A stretch of DNA of 64,000 bases from CAYRYU01 sp964428355 (GCA_964428355.1 CAYRYU010000028.1:1-64000), one strand, 5' to 3'; shown: positions 1-8,838, counted from the stretch's first letter. The notes: a model not told the origin generated them from the sequence alone. Program-made: numbers and translations.

Positions 1-236
1 TCCTGGCTTTTCGGGCACATTCGCCCCCTCGTGGGGCTCGTGGTGTCGATGGAATGGCAGACCCCGAGGATCTCGGACCGCGTTTCCGCCAGCGTCCGCT
101 TGGTGGCGTTGTCCGCCAGCCAGTGTCCGCGATCAGTGAAAAGGTGCGTGCCGTCGTAGGGTTCCTGGGCAGGCAGGGTTCCGGTTGCGAAGAGAACCAG
201 GGCAAGAAGGAAGGACATCCCAAACGCGGATTTCAT
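1..236 (-). CDS. Partial secreted protein of unknown function
   Basis: The reading frame starts at an ATG at 236 and is open to the left edge, giving 78 residues with the C-terminus missing. The Shine-Dalgarno GGAGG lies 7 bases upstream. Residues 1-23 form a signal peptide: Lys near the N-terminus, a hydrophobic core (FLLALVLFATG) and a likely cleavage after LPAQ. The mature part seen so far is polar, with two cysteines (residues 65 and 75), and matches no family I recognise. It is the last gene visible in the minus-strand run that begins at 7472. A 93-bp gap separates it from the glycosyltransferase-like gene, so it may have its own promoter. Confidence 0.6.
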   Translation of the reverse strand, partial: MKSAFGMSFLLALVLFATGTLPAQEPYDGTHLFTDRGHWLADNATKRTLAETRSEILGVCHSIDTTSPTRGRMCPKSQ

Positions 237-329
237 CTTTCATCCTCCGTCTTTCCCTCCTCACCCCCCGCTTTTTCCAATATCTTTCCGATCCGGGGAA
301 AAATGTTACGCGCTTTTCCTGGAAAAACG

Positions 330-1652
330 TCACGCGGAGGGTGCGGGTTCCGGGGTTCGCCCTCCGGAAAGTAGGAGGCTCAGGATCAGAACCACCCCGA
401 AAGCGGTGGGGAGAAAGAATACCCCCGCCCAGAAGCCCGGGGCCCTCATGACGGTCTCTGGAACCAGGTTTCCGTAATAGCACCCCGGAAGGAACGGGAG
501 GGACTCGAAAACCAGAAAGCCCCCGCCGATCAACTTCGAAAACCGGCTGCTGGCGGGGGAGAGAACGGCGAAAAGGGCGGCGGGGAAAACACAGGAAACA
601 TAATGGTGCCAGGAGATTCCGAGTGGAAGGATCGAAAGGGCGAGGCAGCAGAGGAAAGCGGTCCTTTCCCCGGGCGGGTTCTTCCGGAAGATGGGGATCA
701 GCATCATCAGGCCCCCGAGAAATACGCCCGCCTCGGCGGGGAACACCCAGTCGGGAGGGAACATCGTCCGGAACTCGAAAAGCCCTTTCCCCCAATCGGG
801 AGCCGACAACCGATGCATCAGGCCCCGCAGCGAGATGTTGTTGAAGGTGAGCAGGCTGAGCCGGACGAGTTCCCCCGCGACCGATCTATACCCCGCTGAA
901 AGCGTCGGGTGGACCAGGACCCCGGGCATCCACACGGAGAAAACGAAGAAGCTGCACGCGGTTCCCAGGACTATCCTCCATGCCCGGAAATAGACGAAAA
1001 CCGCGAGGATGGAGACCAGCCATGCCTTGCAGGCGCAGGCGAGCAGAAGCAGCACGCAAGCGCCGACGGCCCCGGGAATATCCTTCCGTTCGTGGCATCT
1101 GAATGCAAGAAGGCAGAGGGCCGCTGCGGGGAGAATGTTCTGGCCGAGCGATGTGGCGTAGTTGAAGGGGTAGAACATGGCGGCTGCAAGGGCAACCGGG
1201 ATGGAAGAAAGCCCGGTTTCGCGTCCCGCCAGACGCAGGGATTCGAGGCAGATGACGGAGCAGGCCAGCGTGTTGACGAAAACCGAAACCCGCATGAACA
1301 GTGCGAAAGAGGAAAACAGGGCGGTGACGGGTGCCAGGAGCCACAGGTAGAAGGGAGAGTTGACGTAGGAGGTGAAAAAGTTACGGATCCTGTAGGTTCC
1401 CATCACCTCCTTCCACTTTGGGTGCAATGCCCTCGCATCGGCCGGAAACGAACGGGAGAAGTAGATCGCGTCGTATTCTCCCATCTGGTACAGCTTTCCC
1501 GCGATGAAGGTGGGGTTCAGGTCGAAATACCCGAAATACTCGTAGGTGACGGGGAAGAAGAAGACGTCTGCGTAATCGAGTTCCTGGTGAACCAGATACC
1601 AGGTTCCGGAGATGATCAGGAATACGAGGAGAAGGTGGAGGAAATACCTCAA
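330..1652 (-). CDS. Multi-pass membrane protein, GT87-like glycosyltransferase
   Basis: A 440-residue integral membrane protein with about ten hydrophobic segments, beginning with a membrane anchor at residues 3-20. Between the first helices is a polar loop containing YFDLNPTFIAGKLY and a later FTSYVNSPFYLWLLAP segment, followed by FNYATSLGQNILPAAAL. This Y.SPFxxW ... GQN pattern is typical of the GT87 (DUF2029) polyprenol-phosphate-sugar-dependent glycosyltransferases, which add sugars on the outer face of the inner membrane. Family membership is by remembered motif pattern, not alignment. The start lies 10 bp after the stop of the HEAT-repeat sensor gene, so the two are probably co-transcribed. 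An O-antigen-ligase-type or other GT-C enzyme is the main alternative. Confidence 0.55.
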   Translation of the reverse strand: MRYFLHLLLVFLIISGTWYLVHQELDYADVFFFPVTYEYFGYFDLNPTFIAGKLYQMGEYDAIYFSRSFPADARALHPKWKEVMGTYRIRNFFTSYVNSPFYLWLLAPVTALFSSFALFMRVSVFVNTLACSVICLESLRLAGRETGLSSIPVALAAAMFYPFNYATSLGQNILPAAALCLLAFRCHERKDIPGAVGACVLLLLACACKAWLVSILAVFVYFRAWRIVLGTACSFFVFSVWMPGVLVHPTLSAGYRSVAGELVRLSLLTFNNISLRGLMHRLSAPDWGKGLFEFRTMFPPDWVFPAEAGVFLGGLMMLIPIFRKNPPGERTAFLCCLALSILPLGISWHHYVSCVFPAALFAVLSPASSRFSKLIGGGFLVFESLPFLPGCYYGNLVPETVMRAPGFWAGVFFLPTAFGVVLILSLLLSGGRTPEPAPSA

Positions 1653-1662
1653 CCCCGGGCCC

Positions 1663-4221
1663 CTACATTTCGATCTCGAGATCGGCTTTCAGGGAAGTAA
1701 GTGATGCGACCACCTGCCGGCGAACGGCGATGTCCTTGTCGGAGAGCGCCTGGATGAGCGGTTCAACCCCCTGGGCCATTCCCAACCGTCCTAGTGCGAA
1801 GGCCGCCGACGCCCTCATGTTCTTGTCGGGGTCACGGATCATCCGGGAGAGGAGGTCGAAAACCTTCAGATCTCCGTATTTTCCAAGGGCTATGAGGATG
1901 TTGGCCTTGACACGGTTGTCCTGCTCGTCGACAAGGAGGTTGAGAAACTCGTAAACCTTCTTGCCCCCTATCCCTTCGAGGGCTTCGATCGCGTTTGCCT
2001 TTACCCGGCGGTCGGCCAGCCTGAGCTTTTCGGCCAGGACCGGGATATGGTTCTCGTTGCCGATTTTCCCCAGGACCCCGATGGCTTTCGAAAGAACCTT
2101 CACATCGGTCTCCTCCTGTACCACCTTCACCACGAAATCTATGATTCCAGGGGGTTTGAGGCGTTCGAGGGTTTCCATGACGTGGAACCGGATGCCAGGG
2201 TCGGGGTCGGAAAACCAGCTCAGGAGAAGTGGAGCATCCTCGACCCGGGCGTAACCTTTGAGGATCTTGAGAATGAGCGTTTTCGCCCAGGCAGTGGCTT
2301 CGGGAAACGCTTTCACCAGCTCTTCTCCCGAACGGAATCCGCGGAAAACGAAGCCGCGAACCTTCCTCTGTTCGCTGGTTCCGATCTCCAGCTGGTCGAG
2401 GTTGGCAACGTCCTTCAGAAGATACGATGTTTCCTCGCTCAGCAGAAGCTCTTCGACATCCTGGATCTGGGAGAAGGCCCGGAAGTCGACGAGCCCTTCA
2501 CCGACGAACACCAGGTTCTGCCCCTCTTCGTCGAGCGCCCCGTGAACGGACTCGAGGGAATGAACGGTCAACCTCGGAGAGAAGGCGGTTTCGGGAATCT
2601 TCGCCAAAGCTTTGATGAGAAGCTGGGCGGCGTTGATCGTTTCCATGAGCGCTTCATGGCGGCTCTGGTTGGTGAAGAGGACCAGGATTCCGGAGAGGTG
2701 GTGGAGGATGTGGCAGTTCTGGCTCGGCGGGCAGACCTGCCTGACGGCCTTGAAGGTCTCCCTGACAAGGCCGAAGATCTCGGGGCTGTTGATCCGGTGG
2801 ATGGCCTCGTTGAGGCCGCTGAAATAGACGAAAAGAGAAACCGCGAAGATCTTCTCTCCGTTCTTCTCCTGGGCCGTAAGGACCCTCAGGGTCTTGTCGA
2901 CGATGCTCTTGCTGACATACTGCTGCAGGCCCTTCCCGAGCATATCCCTTTCCCGCAGGCTCATCAGCATGAAGTTGAAGGACTGGGACATCTGCCCGAA
3001 CTCATCACTCCGGTCGATGTAGATCTGTTGCCTCAGATCGCCGGCGGTCACGTTCTCCATGGCGGAAATGAAAGCCCCAACCTCCTTCGAGATCCTGCGT
3101 GCGAGGAGGTAGACGAGGAACAGGCCCACAACCAGGGTGGCGAGGAAGATCATCGTCATCCGGTTCCGAAGTATCGCGAGCGGACCGTAACCGGACGGGT
3201 TCCTGAGGCCGAGCCGGAGGGTCCCGAGCCTGTGCTGGCCGTCGATCAGGGGGACGAAAACCTCGTAGAGCTCGTCCTCCTCGATGGGAGTCAGGAAGGG
3301 GTGCTCGCTGTTGAGGCTCTTGGCGTAGTTCCGGTCTCCACCCACCGGTTTTCCCTTGAGCGACGAATCGGAATGGAAGAGATACTGGTCATCCTTGATG
3401 ACGCCGAGAAACGCGAAGCTTTCGTCGATCTCGAGAAGATTCTGGAGGTTCCTGAGGTCGTTCTCGTCGCCCGACATGAGGAACCGTTTGGCGGACAGGC
3501 CCAGGACCTTCGAAATCTCCATCCCGTGCTGGGCGTAGGTCTGCCGCCAATGCCGGTCATACCAATCCTGGAGAGTGAACCGGGTCGACATGAAAACCAG
3601 AAGGATGAGCAGGCCCGCGCCTCCCATCCAGGTGTTCATCAGATGCGAGGAGCGACGCTTGTTGACCACCCAGTAGGTCAGGAAAGCCAGGAAGAGAACC
3701 GAAAACATCAGGATGTTCCGGAATCTCACCTGACGGATCTTTTCCTCCTCCTCGAGACGGAAGAAACCGATCCGGAGAAGCACTTTCCGTCCGCCTTCCG
3801 TGAAAAGAGGCATGACGCCTTCGCACATCGGAAGAGTCTGGGAGGGATCCATGAACGGCTCGAACTTCAGGAATGAGGCCTGCAGCGCCTTGGATTCGAC
3901 CTCGGACAATGTTCCCACCGAGATGGGGTTGTTCTCGGCCTTGGCCAGGATTTCCCCCGTCCCCTGCTGGACAAGCGCGTAGGCTACGCTCTCCTCCGCC
4001 AGAAGGTTGGAAAGTCGCGGGGTGAGTTCGGAATCCCGGCTGAGAAGGTCGGAGATCTCCCGGGCCAGGAGCTTGATCAGGACGATCCGTCGGTTCAGGA
4101 AACGTACCTGTATCTCCTCGAGGTCGGCCGCCGTGAAATAGTAGGCAAAGGAGGCCAGCGTCAGGAGTATGACTCCCACGAAAACCCGCTCATAGAAACG
4201 GTTCTGCGTCAGAAGGGACAT
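1663..4221 (-). CDS. Membrane sensor: HAMP, degenerate nucleotidyl-cyclase domain and HEAT repeats
   Basis: 852 residues. Transmembrane segments lie near 12-30, 170-186, 199-213 and 355-374, so two extracytoplasmic sensor regions are expected. A HAMP linker follows (about 375-425, containing DRSDEFGQMSQSFNFML), then a region (455-650) with the fold pattern of class III cyclases. Where an active enzyme has F.D..GFT this protein has VYFSGLNEAI, and no metal-binding Asp, Asn or Arg motif can be found, so it is predicted to be inactive. Residues 660-852 are at least five HEAT/PBS-lyase-type repeats (PDPGIRFHVMETL, DRRVKANAIEAL, DKNMRASAAFALGRLG, DKDIAVRRQVVASL). The ATG is 3 bp after the HD-GYP gene's stop, so translation is likely coupled. 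It probably relays a signal through protein contacts and makes no cyclic nucleotide. Confidence 0.75.
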   Translation of the reverse strand: MSLLTQNRFYERVFVGVILLTLASFAYYFTAADLEEIQVRFLNRRIVLIKLLAREISDLLSRDSELTPRLSNLLAEESVAYALVQQGTGEILAKAENNPISVGTLSEVESKALQASFLKFEPFMDPSQTLPMCEGVMPLFTEGGRKVLLRIGFFRLEEEEKIRQVRFRNILMFSVLFLAFLTYWVVNKRRSSHLMNTWMGGAGLLILLVFMSTRFTLQDWYDRHWRQTYAQHGMEISKVLGLSAKRFLMSGDENDLRNLQNLLEIDESFAFLGVIKDDQYLFHSDSSLKGKPVGGDRNYAKSLNSEHPFLTPIEEDELYEVFVPLIDGQHRLGTLRLGLRNPSGYGPLAILRNRMTMIFLATLVVGLFLVYLLARRISKEVGAFISAMENVTAGDLRQQIYIDRSDEFGQMSQSFNFMLMSLRERDMLGKGLQQYVSKSIVDKTLRVLTAQEKNGEKIFAVSLFVYFSGLNEAIHRINSPEIFGLVRETFKAVRQVCPPSQNCHILHHLSGILVLFTNQSRHEALMETINAAQLLIKALAKIPETAFSPRLTVHSLESVHGALDEEGQNLVFVGEGLVDFRAFSQIQDVEELLLSEETSYLLKDVANLDQLEIGTSEQRKVRGFVFRGFRSGEELVKAFPEATAWAKTLILKILKGYARVEDAPLLLSWFSDPDPGIRFHVMETLERLKPPGIIDFVVKVVQEETDVKVLSKAIGVLGKIGNENHIPVLAEKLRLADRRVKANAIEALEGIGGKKVYEFLNLLVDEQDNRVKANILIALGKYGDLKVFDLLSRMIRDPDKNMRASAAFALGRLGMAQGVEPLIQALSDKDIAVRRQVVASLTSLKADLEIEM

Positions 4222-4224
4222 CGT

Positions 4225-5820
4225 TCAGGGAGTTTCCACGGCTGCCGGCGGCTGGGTGCGGATCATGTCGATGAAAAGATCGGCCAGATCAGGGTCGAAT
4301 TGGGATCCCTTGCAACGACGAATCTCGTCGAGGGCATCCTTGACCTCCATCGCGCGCCTGTAAGGCCTATGGGATGTCATCGCGTCGAAAGTGTCCGCGA
4401 TGGCGATGATTCGGGCCGGAAGCGGGATGGAGGTTCCCGACAGACCGTTGGGATAACCGCGACCGTCGAACCGCTCGTGGTGATGCTTGATCATCGGAAC
4501 GATCTTTCCAAGGAACTCGACCTTCTCGAGGATCTTGACCCCGAGATCGGGATGGGACTTGATCACGTTGAACTCCTCGTCGGAAAGGCGGCCGGGTTTG
4601 TTGAGGATCTGTTCGGGAATGCCGATCTTTCCGATGTCGTGGAGCAGTCCCCCGATCTTGAGGTTTTCGAGATCCTCCTTCGCGAGAGGGATGAGCTTCC
4701 CCAGGCCAAGCGAAAGCTCGGTAACGCGCTGCGAATGGCCGTGCGTGTAGCTGTCCTTGGCATCGATCGAGGAGGTCAACACGGAAAGCGTGTCGATGTA
4801 GGCTTTTTGCAGGTCCCTGAACAGGTCGGCGTTCTGGATGACAAAGGCGATCTGGCTTCCGAGTATCTTCAGGAGGTCCAGGTCTTCGGGGGAATAGGGA
4901 TCGCGGCCCGTCTTGTTCGCAACCTGTATCACCCCCAGGAAACTTTCCTGGAGTTTCAGGGGAAGGATGATCGTGTCCCTGATCGTGACGCCTTGAATCT
5001 TCCCGGCCTCCGATTCCGAAAAATCGCTTCCTTCGAGTTTCTCGAGAAGGACAGGCTTCTGGTCACGGGCCACCTCCCGGATCAACGGGGAGAACTCGCC
5101 TCCCGGAACCGTGAAGGTGCCCGCCCCCGCCGCAGTCTGGGCCCGAAAGAAATACGGGGTTTCATCCGAATCCTTTTTCAGGAAGATCGCGGCGATCTCG
5201 CTGAGCGTTCCATCGCGGGCACTGGAAAGGAATTTGTCAACCAGCACTCCGATTTCGATGTTGGTGATGATCTCCTTGCCAAGTATGAAAACATTGGCCA
5301 GGACGAGAAGTCGCTTGAACATCCGCTCGTAGAGAATCGCGCTTTCCAAGGAGGTGGCGGCCTGCCGGGCGAGGACGGGAAGGATCTCGCAGACATTTTC
5401 CGGCGCGTCGGAATTGAGTTTCAGGCCCATGATCCCGATGAGCTTGTGTCGTCGCGTAAGGGGAAGGAGGATGAAATCCTCGATAGTGAGGAGCTCGCTC
5501 TCCGATTCCTGCCAGCGGGCGTACTCCTCCTTGAATTTCTCCCGGATCCGCGTCATCTTTTCCTCGAGGATCAGGTTGCTGATGCGGATATCGAGCGACG
5601 AAGGGTCCTGGCGGGGGAGCGCGAAAAACGAGGAGTCCGCCTTGCAGAGGATCAGGGCCTTCTTCAGGATCGCCCTCAGAAGGGAATCCAGCTCTATGAA
5701 GAATCCCGTCTCCTCGAGGAGTAGCAGTTCCTGAATCTGGTTTTTCAGGAGCTGGTTCTCCCTGAAGAGAGAATCGTGCATGCCGTCGTCTTTCGACAGA
5801 AACCAGGAAGGGTGGAACAT
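4225..5820 (-). CDS. GAF-GAF-HD-GYP cyclic-di-GMP phosphodiesterase
   Basis: Two GAF sensor domains (about residues 25-180 and 190-335 from this start) precede an HD-GYP domain with all hallmarks: THGHSQRV, LLHDIGKIGIP, KSHP, HHHERFDGRGYPNGL and IADTFDAMTS. These match active HD-GYP enzymes, which hydrolyse c-di-GMP to pGpG or GMP with a bi- or trinuclear metal centre. There is no transmembrane segment or receiver domain, so it is a cytoplasmic enzyme gated by small molecules. The TTG at 5850 lies inside a strong promoter (5829-5857), so ATG 5820 or ATG 5781 is the likely start. It is followed directly by the HAMP/HEAT sensor, which may be its partner. Confidence 0.85.
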   Translation of the reverse strand: MFHPSWFLSKDDGMHDSLFRENQLLKNQIQELLLLEETGFFIELDSLLRAILKKALILCKADSSFFALPRQDPSSLDIRISNLILEEKMTRIREKFKEEYARWQESESELLTIEDFILLPLTRRHKLIGIMGLKLNSDAPENVCEILPVLARQAATSLESAILYERMFKRLLVLANVFILGKEIITNIEIGVLVDKFLSSARDGTLSEIAAIFLKKDSDETPYFFRAQTAAGAGTFTVPGGEFSPLIREVARDQKPVLLEKLEGSDFSESEAGKIQGVTIRDTIILPLKLQESFLGVIQVANKTGRDPYSPEDLDLLKILGSQIAFVIQNADLFRDLQKAYIDTLSVLTSSIDAKDSYTHGHSQRVTELSLGLGKLIPLAKEDLENLKIGGLLHDIGKIGIPEQILNKPGRLSDEEFNVIKSHPDLGVKILEKVEFLGKIVPMIKHHHERFDGRGYPNGLSGTSIPLPARIIAIADTFDAMTSHRPYRRAMEVKDALDEIRRCKGSQFDPDLADLFIDMIRTQPPAAVETP

Positions 5821-5828
5821 GGTGCCTG

Positions 5829-5857
5829 ATTCTATCACGCCGCCAGCCAAATGACAA
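5829..5857 (-). promoter_or_regulatory. Sigma70-type promoter for the HD-GYP gene
   Basis: Read on the minus strand: TTGTCA (5857-5852), a 17-bp spacer, TAGAAT (5834-5829). Both hexamers match consensus at 5 of 6 positions. The ATG at 5820 begins 8 bases after the -10 box, so a transcript from here would be leaderless or nearly so if that start is used. Confidence 0.6.
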
Positions 5858-5867
5858 CGGAAACGCG

Positions 5868-7472
5868 TTACTCCCGCTTTATCCTGCCGTCGGTCGAAAG
5901 CGTGATGCAGCCAGATGCGGAAAGCTTTTCAAGGAATTTTCTCACTGCATCGCGCTGGATCAACCCGAACTGGACGTTTCGACCCCGCTTGAAGCTCCGG
6001 AATTCATCCCCTCCGCCCGCGAGAAAACTGTTGGTGGAAACCTTGTACGTTTTCTGGGGATCGATGGGAGCGCTTCCGACGGAGACTTCTTTCAGCTCGT
6101 AGTCGTCTCCGCCCCGGTTCGAGAAGCTGTAGGAACCGCCCGAAATCTGGAGCAACCCACGCTTCAGGGACGCTGAGGTGGACAAAAGTTCCTGGAGGTC
6201 CATTCCTGAAAGGTCCATGCAGACTACCTGGTTGTCGAAGGGAAGTACATCGAACAGGTCTCCCAGCGTGAAAACGCCGGAGGAGATGTCGGCCTGGATT
6301 CCCCCGCTGTTCTGTATGCCGATATCGGCCTGGTAGAGATCCCTGACAGCTTCGGCCACCATGTTTCCGATGGGGCATTCCTGCTCGAACTGACGCGTGG
6401 CGTTCCCGCTGAACGTGGCGATGGGTTCGGCCTTGAGCGCCTTGATTCCCCCCGTGGTCTGATCGATAAGTTCCTCGACGGATTCTTTCGGGGGAAAATC
6501 CTCGGAACAAATGGGAAGACGGCGGGCCTTGAATGAAACGATCTTCTCAGGAAAGCGGCTGATCTCGAGGTCGAGCAGCTCGAGCTCTTTCCCGCGGTTG
6601 TACCCGTTTACCGTCTTGATGTAGATGCCGTCCCTGAGTTCCCAGGGGACCTCCTCGACCTCGAAATCCATCATCACCACGACGTCGGGATGCGCCCCCG
6701 CGATCATGGCCCAGTCCTCGGGAGGAAGCTTGTCCTTCTCGAGCAGGGAAAGCATCACCACAAGCTGTGCCCCTCTCTTTCGCAGTTGGTTGACACGATC
6801 CAGGAGTCCCTGGTCCAGGGAAAGGAACTTTAGGCCGCTTACGTTCCCCTGGGCTGTCAGATTGGGGGTATTGGGCGGAGTGATTCCGATGATTCCGATG
6901 CCGAGGCCATTTCCGGGATTGAGCAGGAGATCCGGGGATAGGAATTTGGGGGGTGCCCCGGTTCCCTCGTCGATGACGTTTGAGGAAATGAATGGGAATT
7001 TCGCTGCTTGGGAAAGCTCCTGGAGGCGGTTGCGTCCGAAGGAAAACTCGATGTTTCCGACCAACATCCCCTGGAGGCCCAAAGAACCCAGGACTTTGAT
7101 CGGAGCTTCGCCCCTCGAGAAATAGGAGTTTGCGGTCCCGGAAATCTCGCTTCCGATCGAAAGGAAGTTGTACGGCTCACCCGAAAAGGAAGCGATCATC
7201 CGGTCCAGGAGTGTCGCGGCATGGGCGGCTCCGCCCATTTCCTTTCCTTCGTAGGGGGGGAATTTGGCCAGGAAAGAATCGAAGTTTCCCTTGGAAATCC
7301 CAGTGAGGATGAGGTGATAGGGCCTGTTTCCAACGGGTCGGACGAGATAGACCACGGAACTCAGGAGTGCAAGGACGCAAAGGAAAAGAAAAGCCTTGCT
7401 TCCCAGATTCTCACTTGCCGGGGTTTTGGCTGGCTGTGAGGCAGGGGTTTCGGAGTTGGGGTCCTTCGTCAT
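5868..7472 (-). CDS. Membrane-anchored 5'-nucleotidase-family pseudoenzyme
   Basis: 534 residues: a short proline-rich cytoplasmic tail, a membrane anchor (about 27-45), then a 5'-nucleotidase/UshA-like fold. The C-terminal domain is well conserved in layout (IGNMVAEAVRDLYQADIGIQNSGG ... FTLGDLFDVLPFDNQVV ... STNSFLAGGGDEF). The N-terminal metallophosphatase domain has lost its metal ligands: LTGISKGN where TNDxHG is expected, IGSEISGT for the GD motif, GNIEF for GNHEF, MLSLLEKD for the HxG-type loop and VVMMDFEVE for GGHxH. The usual Arg of NGGIR is Gln. By family knowledge such a protein should bind ligand at most and not hydrolyse nucleotides. It begins at a leaderless-type promoter and heads the cluster with the HD-GYP and HAMP/HEAT genes. 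Confidence 0.8.
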   Translation of the reverse strand: MTKDPNSETPASQPAKTPASENLGSKAFLFLCVLALLSSVVYLVRPVGNRPYHLILTGISKGNFDSFLAKFPPYEGKEMGGAAHAATLLDRMIASFSGEPYNFLSIGSEISGTANSYFSRGEAPIKVLGSLGLQGMLVGNIEFSFGRNRLQELSQAAKFPFISSNVIDEGTGAPPKFLSPDLLLNPGNGLGIGIIGITPPNTPNLTAQGNVSGLKFLSLDQGLLDRVNQLRKRGAQLVVMLSLLEKDKLPPEDWAMIAGAHPDVVVMMDFEVEEVPWELRDGIYIKTVNGYNRGKELELLDLEISRFPEKIVSFKARRLPICSEDFPPKESVEELIDQTTGGIKALKAEPIATFSGNATRQFEQECPIGNMVAEAVRDLYQADIGIQNSGGIQADISSGVFTLGDLFDVLPFDNQVVCMDLSGMDLQELLSTSASLKRGLLQISGGSYSFSNRGGDDYELKEVSVGSAPIDPQKTYKVSTNSFLAGGGDEFRSFKRGRNVQFGLIQRDAVRKFLEKLSASGCITLSTDGRIKRE

Positions 7473-7478
7473 GTGGGA

Positions 7479-7507
7479 ATTGTATATTTCCTGGAACCGG
7501 TTGGCAA
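7479..7507 (-). promoter_or_regulatory. Sigma70-type promoter giving a leaderless start for the nucleotidase-like gene
   Basis: Minus strand: TTGCCA (7507-7502), 17-bp spacer, TACAAT (7484-7479). Exactly 6 bases separate the -10 box from ATG 7472, so transcription would begin at or next to the A of the start codon. There is no Shine-Dalgarno. Confidence 0.6.
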
Positions 7508-7510
7508 CTC

Positions 7511-7543
7511 AAAAAAGAACCGGGCGCCCATTCGGGCGCCCGG
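7511..7543 (-). terminator. Intrinsic terminator after the PGQG/proline-repeat gene
   Basis: A perfect 10-bp GC stem (7520-7529 with 7534-7543) and a 4-base loop, followed on the minus strand by a run of T (A6 at 7511-7516). It ends transcription from the gene at 7563-8732 just upstream of the next promoter. Confidence 0.85.
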
Positions 7544-7562
7544 CGTCATACTGGGATGTCTA

Positions 7563-8732
7563 TCAGAAGGCTTTGAGCTCGTTGAAGCGGGCCTTGAATG
7601 GGCTGGCTTTCTTGCTCTTTCCCATGTTGTGCCTGACGTTGCTCTTGATCGCGTCGGTGACATCGTTGATCGCCTTGCGATCGGCTTTGGTCATTGCCTT
7701 GAGGTTCCGGAGATAGGCGGAGTAGAAGATCCCGGGGGCTCCATCGTTGTTCTCGAGATCGTCGGTGATGACCTTGATGAGGGTCTGGGCATCCTTTTCC
7801 CGATCGGTGGCGAGAAGCTGGTAGTCGGCTTCGATGGTGACGGCTTGAGCCGCCTTCTTGGCTTTCTTGGTGGTGAGCGCCTGGCTCTTCACTGCATCCA
7901 TGTCGTCAGAGAGTCCAACAAGGTCTTTCATGAGCATTCCAAGAGTTCGTTTCTGGCCCGAAGACTGGCTCTGGTCTTGGCCGGTCTGGCCCGACTGGCC
8001 GCCCTGTCCTGCCTGTCCACCCTGATCGCCACCCTGGCCATTGTCGGCGGGAGGAGCGGGAGGTTCAGCGGGAGGCTGCTCGGGGGCGGGGGGTTCGCTC
8101 GGGGGAGCGGGCGGTTCGCTCGGGGGAGCGGGCGGTTCTTCCGGAGGAGCGGGCGGTTCGCTCGGGGGAGCGGGCGGTTCTTCCGGAGGAGCGGGAGGCT
8201 CGCTCGGGGTGGAAGGCGGTTCGCTCGGAGGAGCGGGCGGCTCGCTGGGGGTCGTGGGAGGTGCCGGTTCCTCGGAGGGGTTTCCCGGATTGGCGGGGGG
8301 AGCGGGCGGTTCAGGAGGAGCCGGAGGATTGGGGGTTTGACCACCCTGGCCGGGTTCGCCCTGCCCGGGTTGTCCTTGGCCGGGGTTACCCTGTCCGGGA
8401 TTTCCCTGCCCGGGGTTGCCTTGTCCAGGGCAGCCATGCTTCACATAGCGCCAGTGTCCCTTGATATGGACACCGTTCTGATTGTAGTGCCCGCAAACCC
8501 AGACCCAATTCTTCTTCCCGGTGATGGCCTTCTTGATCTTCACGCCGGTGTCCATTACACCGTTCACGATGTGATCGCCCGCATGCCGGATGGCATGACC
8601 GATCTTGTGGAAGAAGCCGATTTTCTTGTGCTTTCCTTTTCCTTTGCCCTTGCCTGCAAAGGCATCAGCCGAAAAGACCAGACCAAACACCGCCAGGATG
8701 ATCAGGGTTCTAGTTAAAAACTTGGAATTCAT
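7563..8732 (-). CDS. Secreted PGQG- and PSEPPAPP-repeat protein
   Basis: 389 residues. A clear signal peptide (to about residue 26, FSADAFA) is followed by a Lys/Gly-rich stretch (GKGKGKGKHKK), a small aromatic segment with two cysteines (WVWVCGHYNQNGVHIKGHWR), five to seven collagen-like PGQGN/PGQGQ pentamers, a long PSEPPAPPEEPPAPP-type repeat, a Gly/Gln-rich spacer and a helical C-terminal domain of about 120 residues. No enzyme motif is visible. The layout (basic head, stiff proline rod, helical end) suggests a cell-envelope spacer or surface protein. It has a perfect AGGAGG, its own promoter (8839-8867) and its own terminator, so it is a single-gene unit. Confidence 0.75.
   Translation of the reverse strand: MNSKFLTRTLIILAVFGLVFSADAFAGKGKGKGKHKKIGFFHKIGHAIRHAGDHIVNGVMDTGVKIKKAITGKKNWVWVCGHYNQNGVHIKGHWRYVKHGCPGQGNPGQGNPGQGNPGQGQPGQGEPGQGGQTPNPPAPPEPPAPPANPGNPSEEPAPPTTPSEPPAPPSEPPSTPSEPPAPPEEPPAPPSEPPAPPEEPPAPPSEPPAPPSEPPAPEQPPAEPPAPPADNGQGGDQGGQAGQGGQSGQTGQDQSQSSGQKRTLGMLMKDLVGLSDDMDAVKSQALTTKKAKKAAQAVTIEADYQLLATDREKDAQTLIKVITDDLENNDGAPGIFYSAYLRNLKAMTKADRKAINDVTDAIKSNVRHNMGKSKKASPFKARFNELKAF
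8041..8430. repeat. In-gene tandem repeats coding PSEPPAPP/PEEPPAPP and PGQGN
   Basis: Two adjacent repeat tracts inside the secreted-protein gene: near-identical units of about 21-24 bp for Pro-Ser/Glu-Glu-Pro-Pro-Ala-Pro-Pro (about 8041-8280) and 15-bp units for PGQGN (about 8341-8430). Both keep the frame, so copy number can change without breaking the gene. Confidence 0.8.
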
Positions 8733-8838
8733 TTAACCCTCCTTTTGTTTCCTGATAAATTCTTTTGGGGGAGTCAGTCGCAACAACCATGCCAGAAGAA
8801 CTTGCGGAATCATGTCCCCTTTCGAACGATCTTTAACT

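Noticed and set aside
2047..5724. Long plus-strand open frames (609 and 474 codons) opposite the HAMP/HEAT and HD-GYP genes
   Set aside because: They are mirror frames of well-supported genes, have no domain, and arise from high GC third positions.
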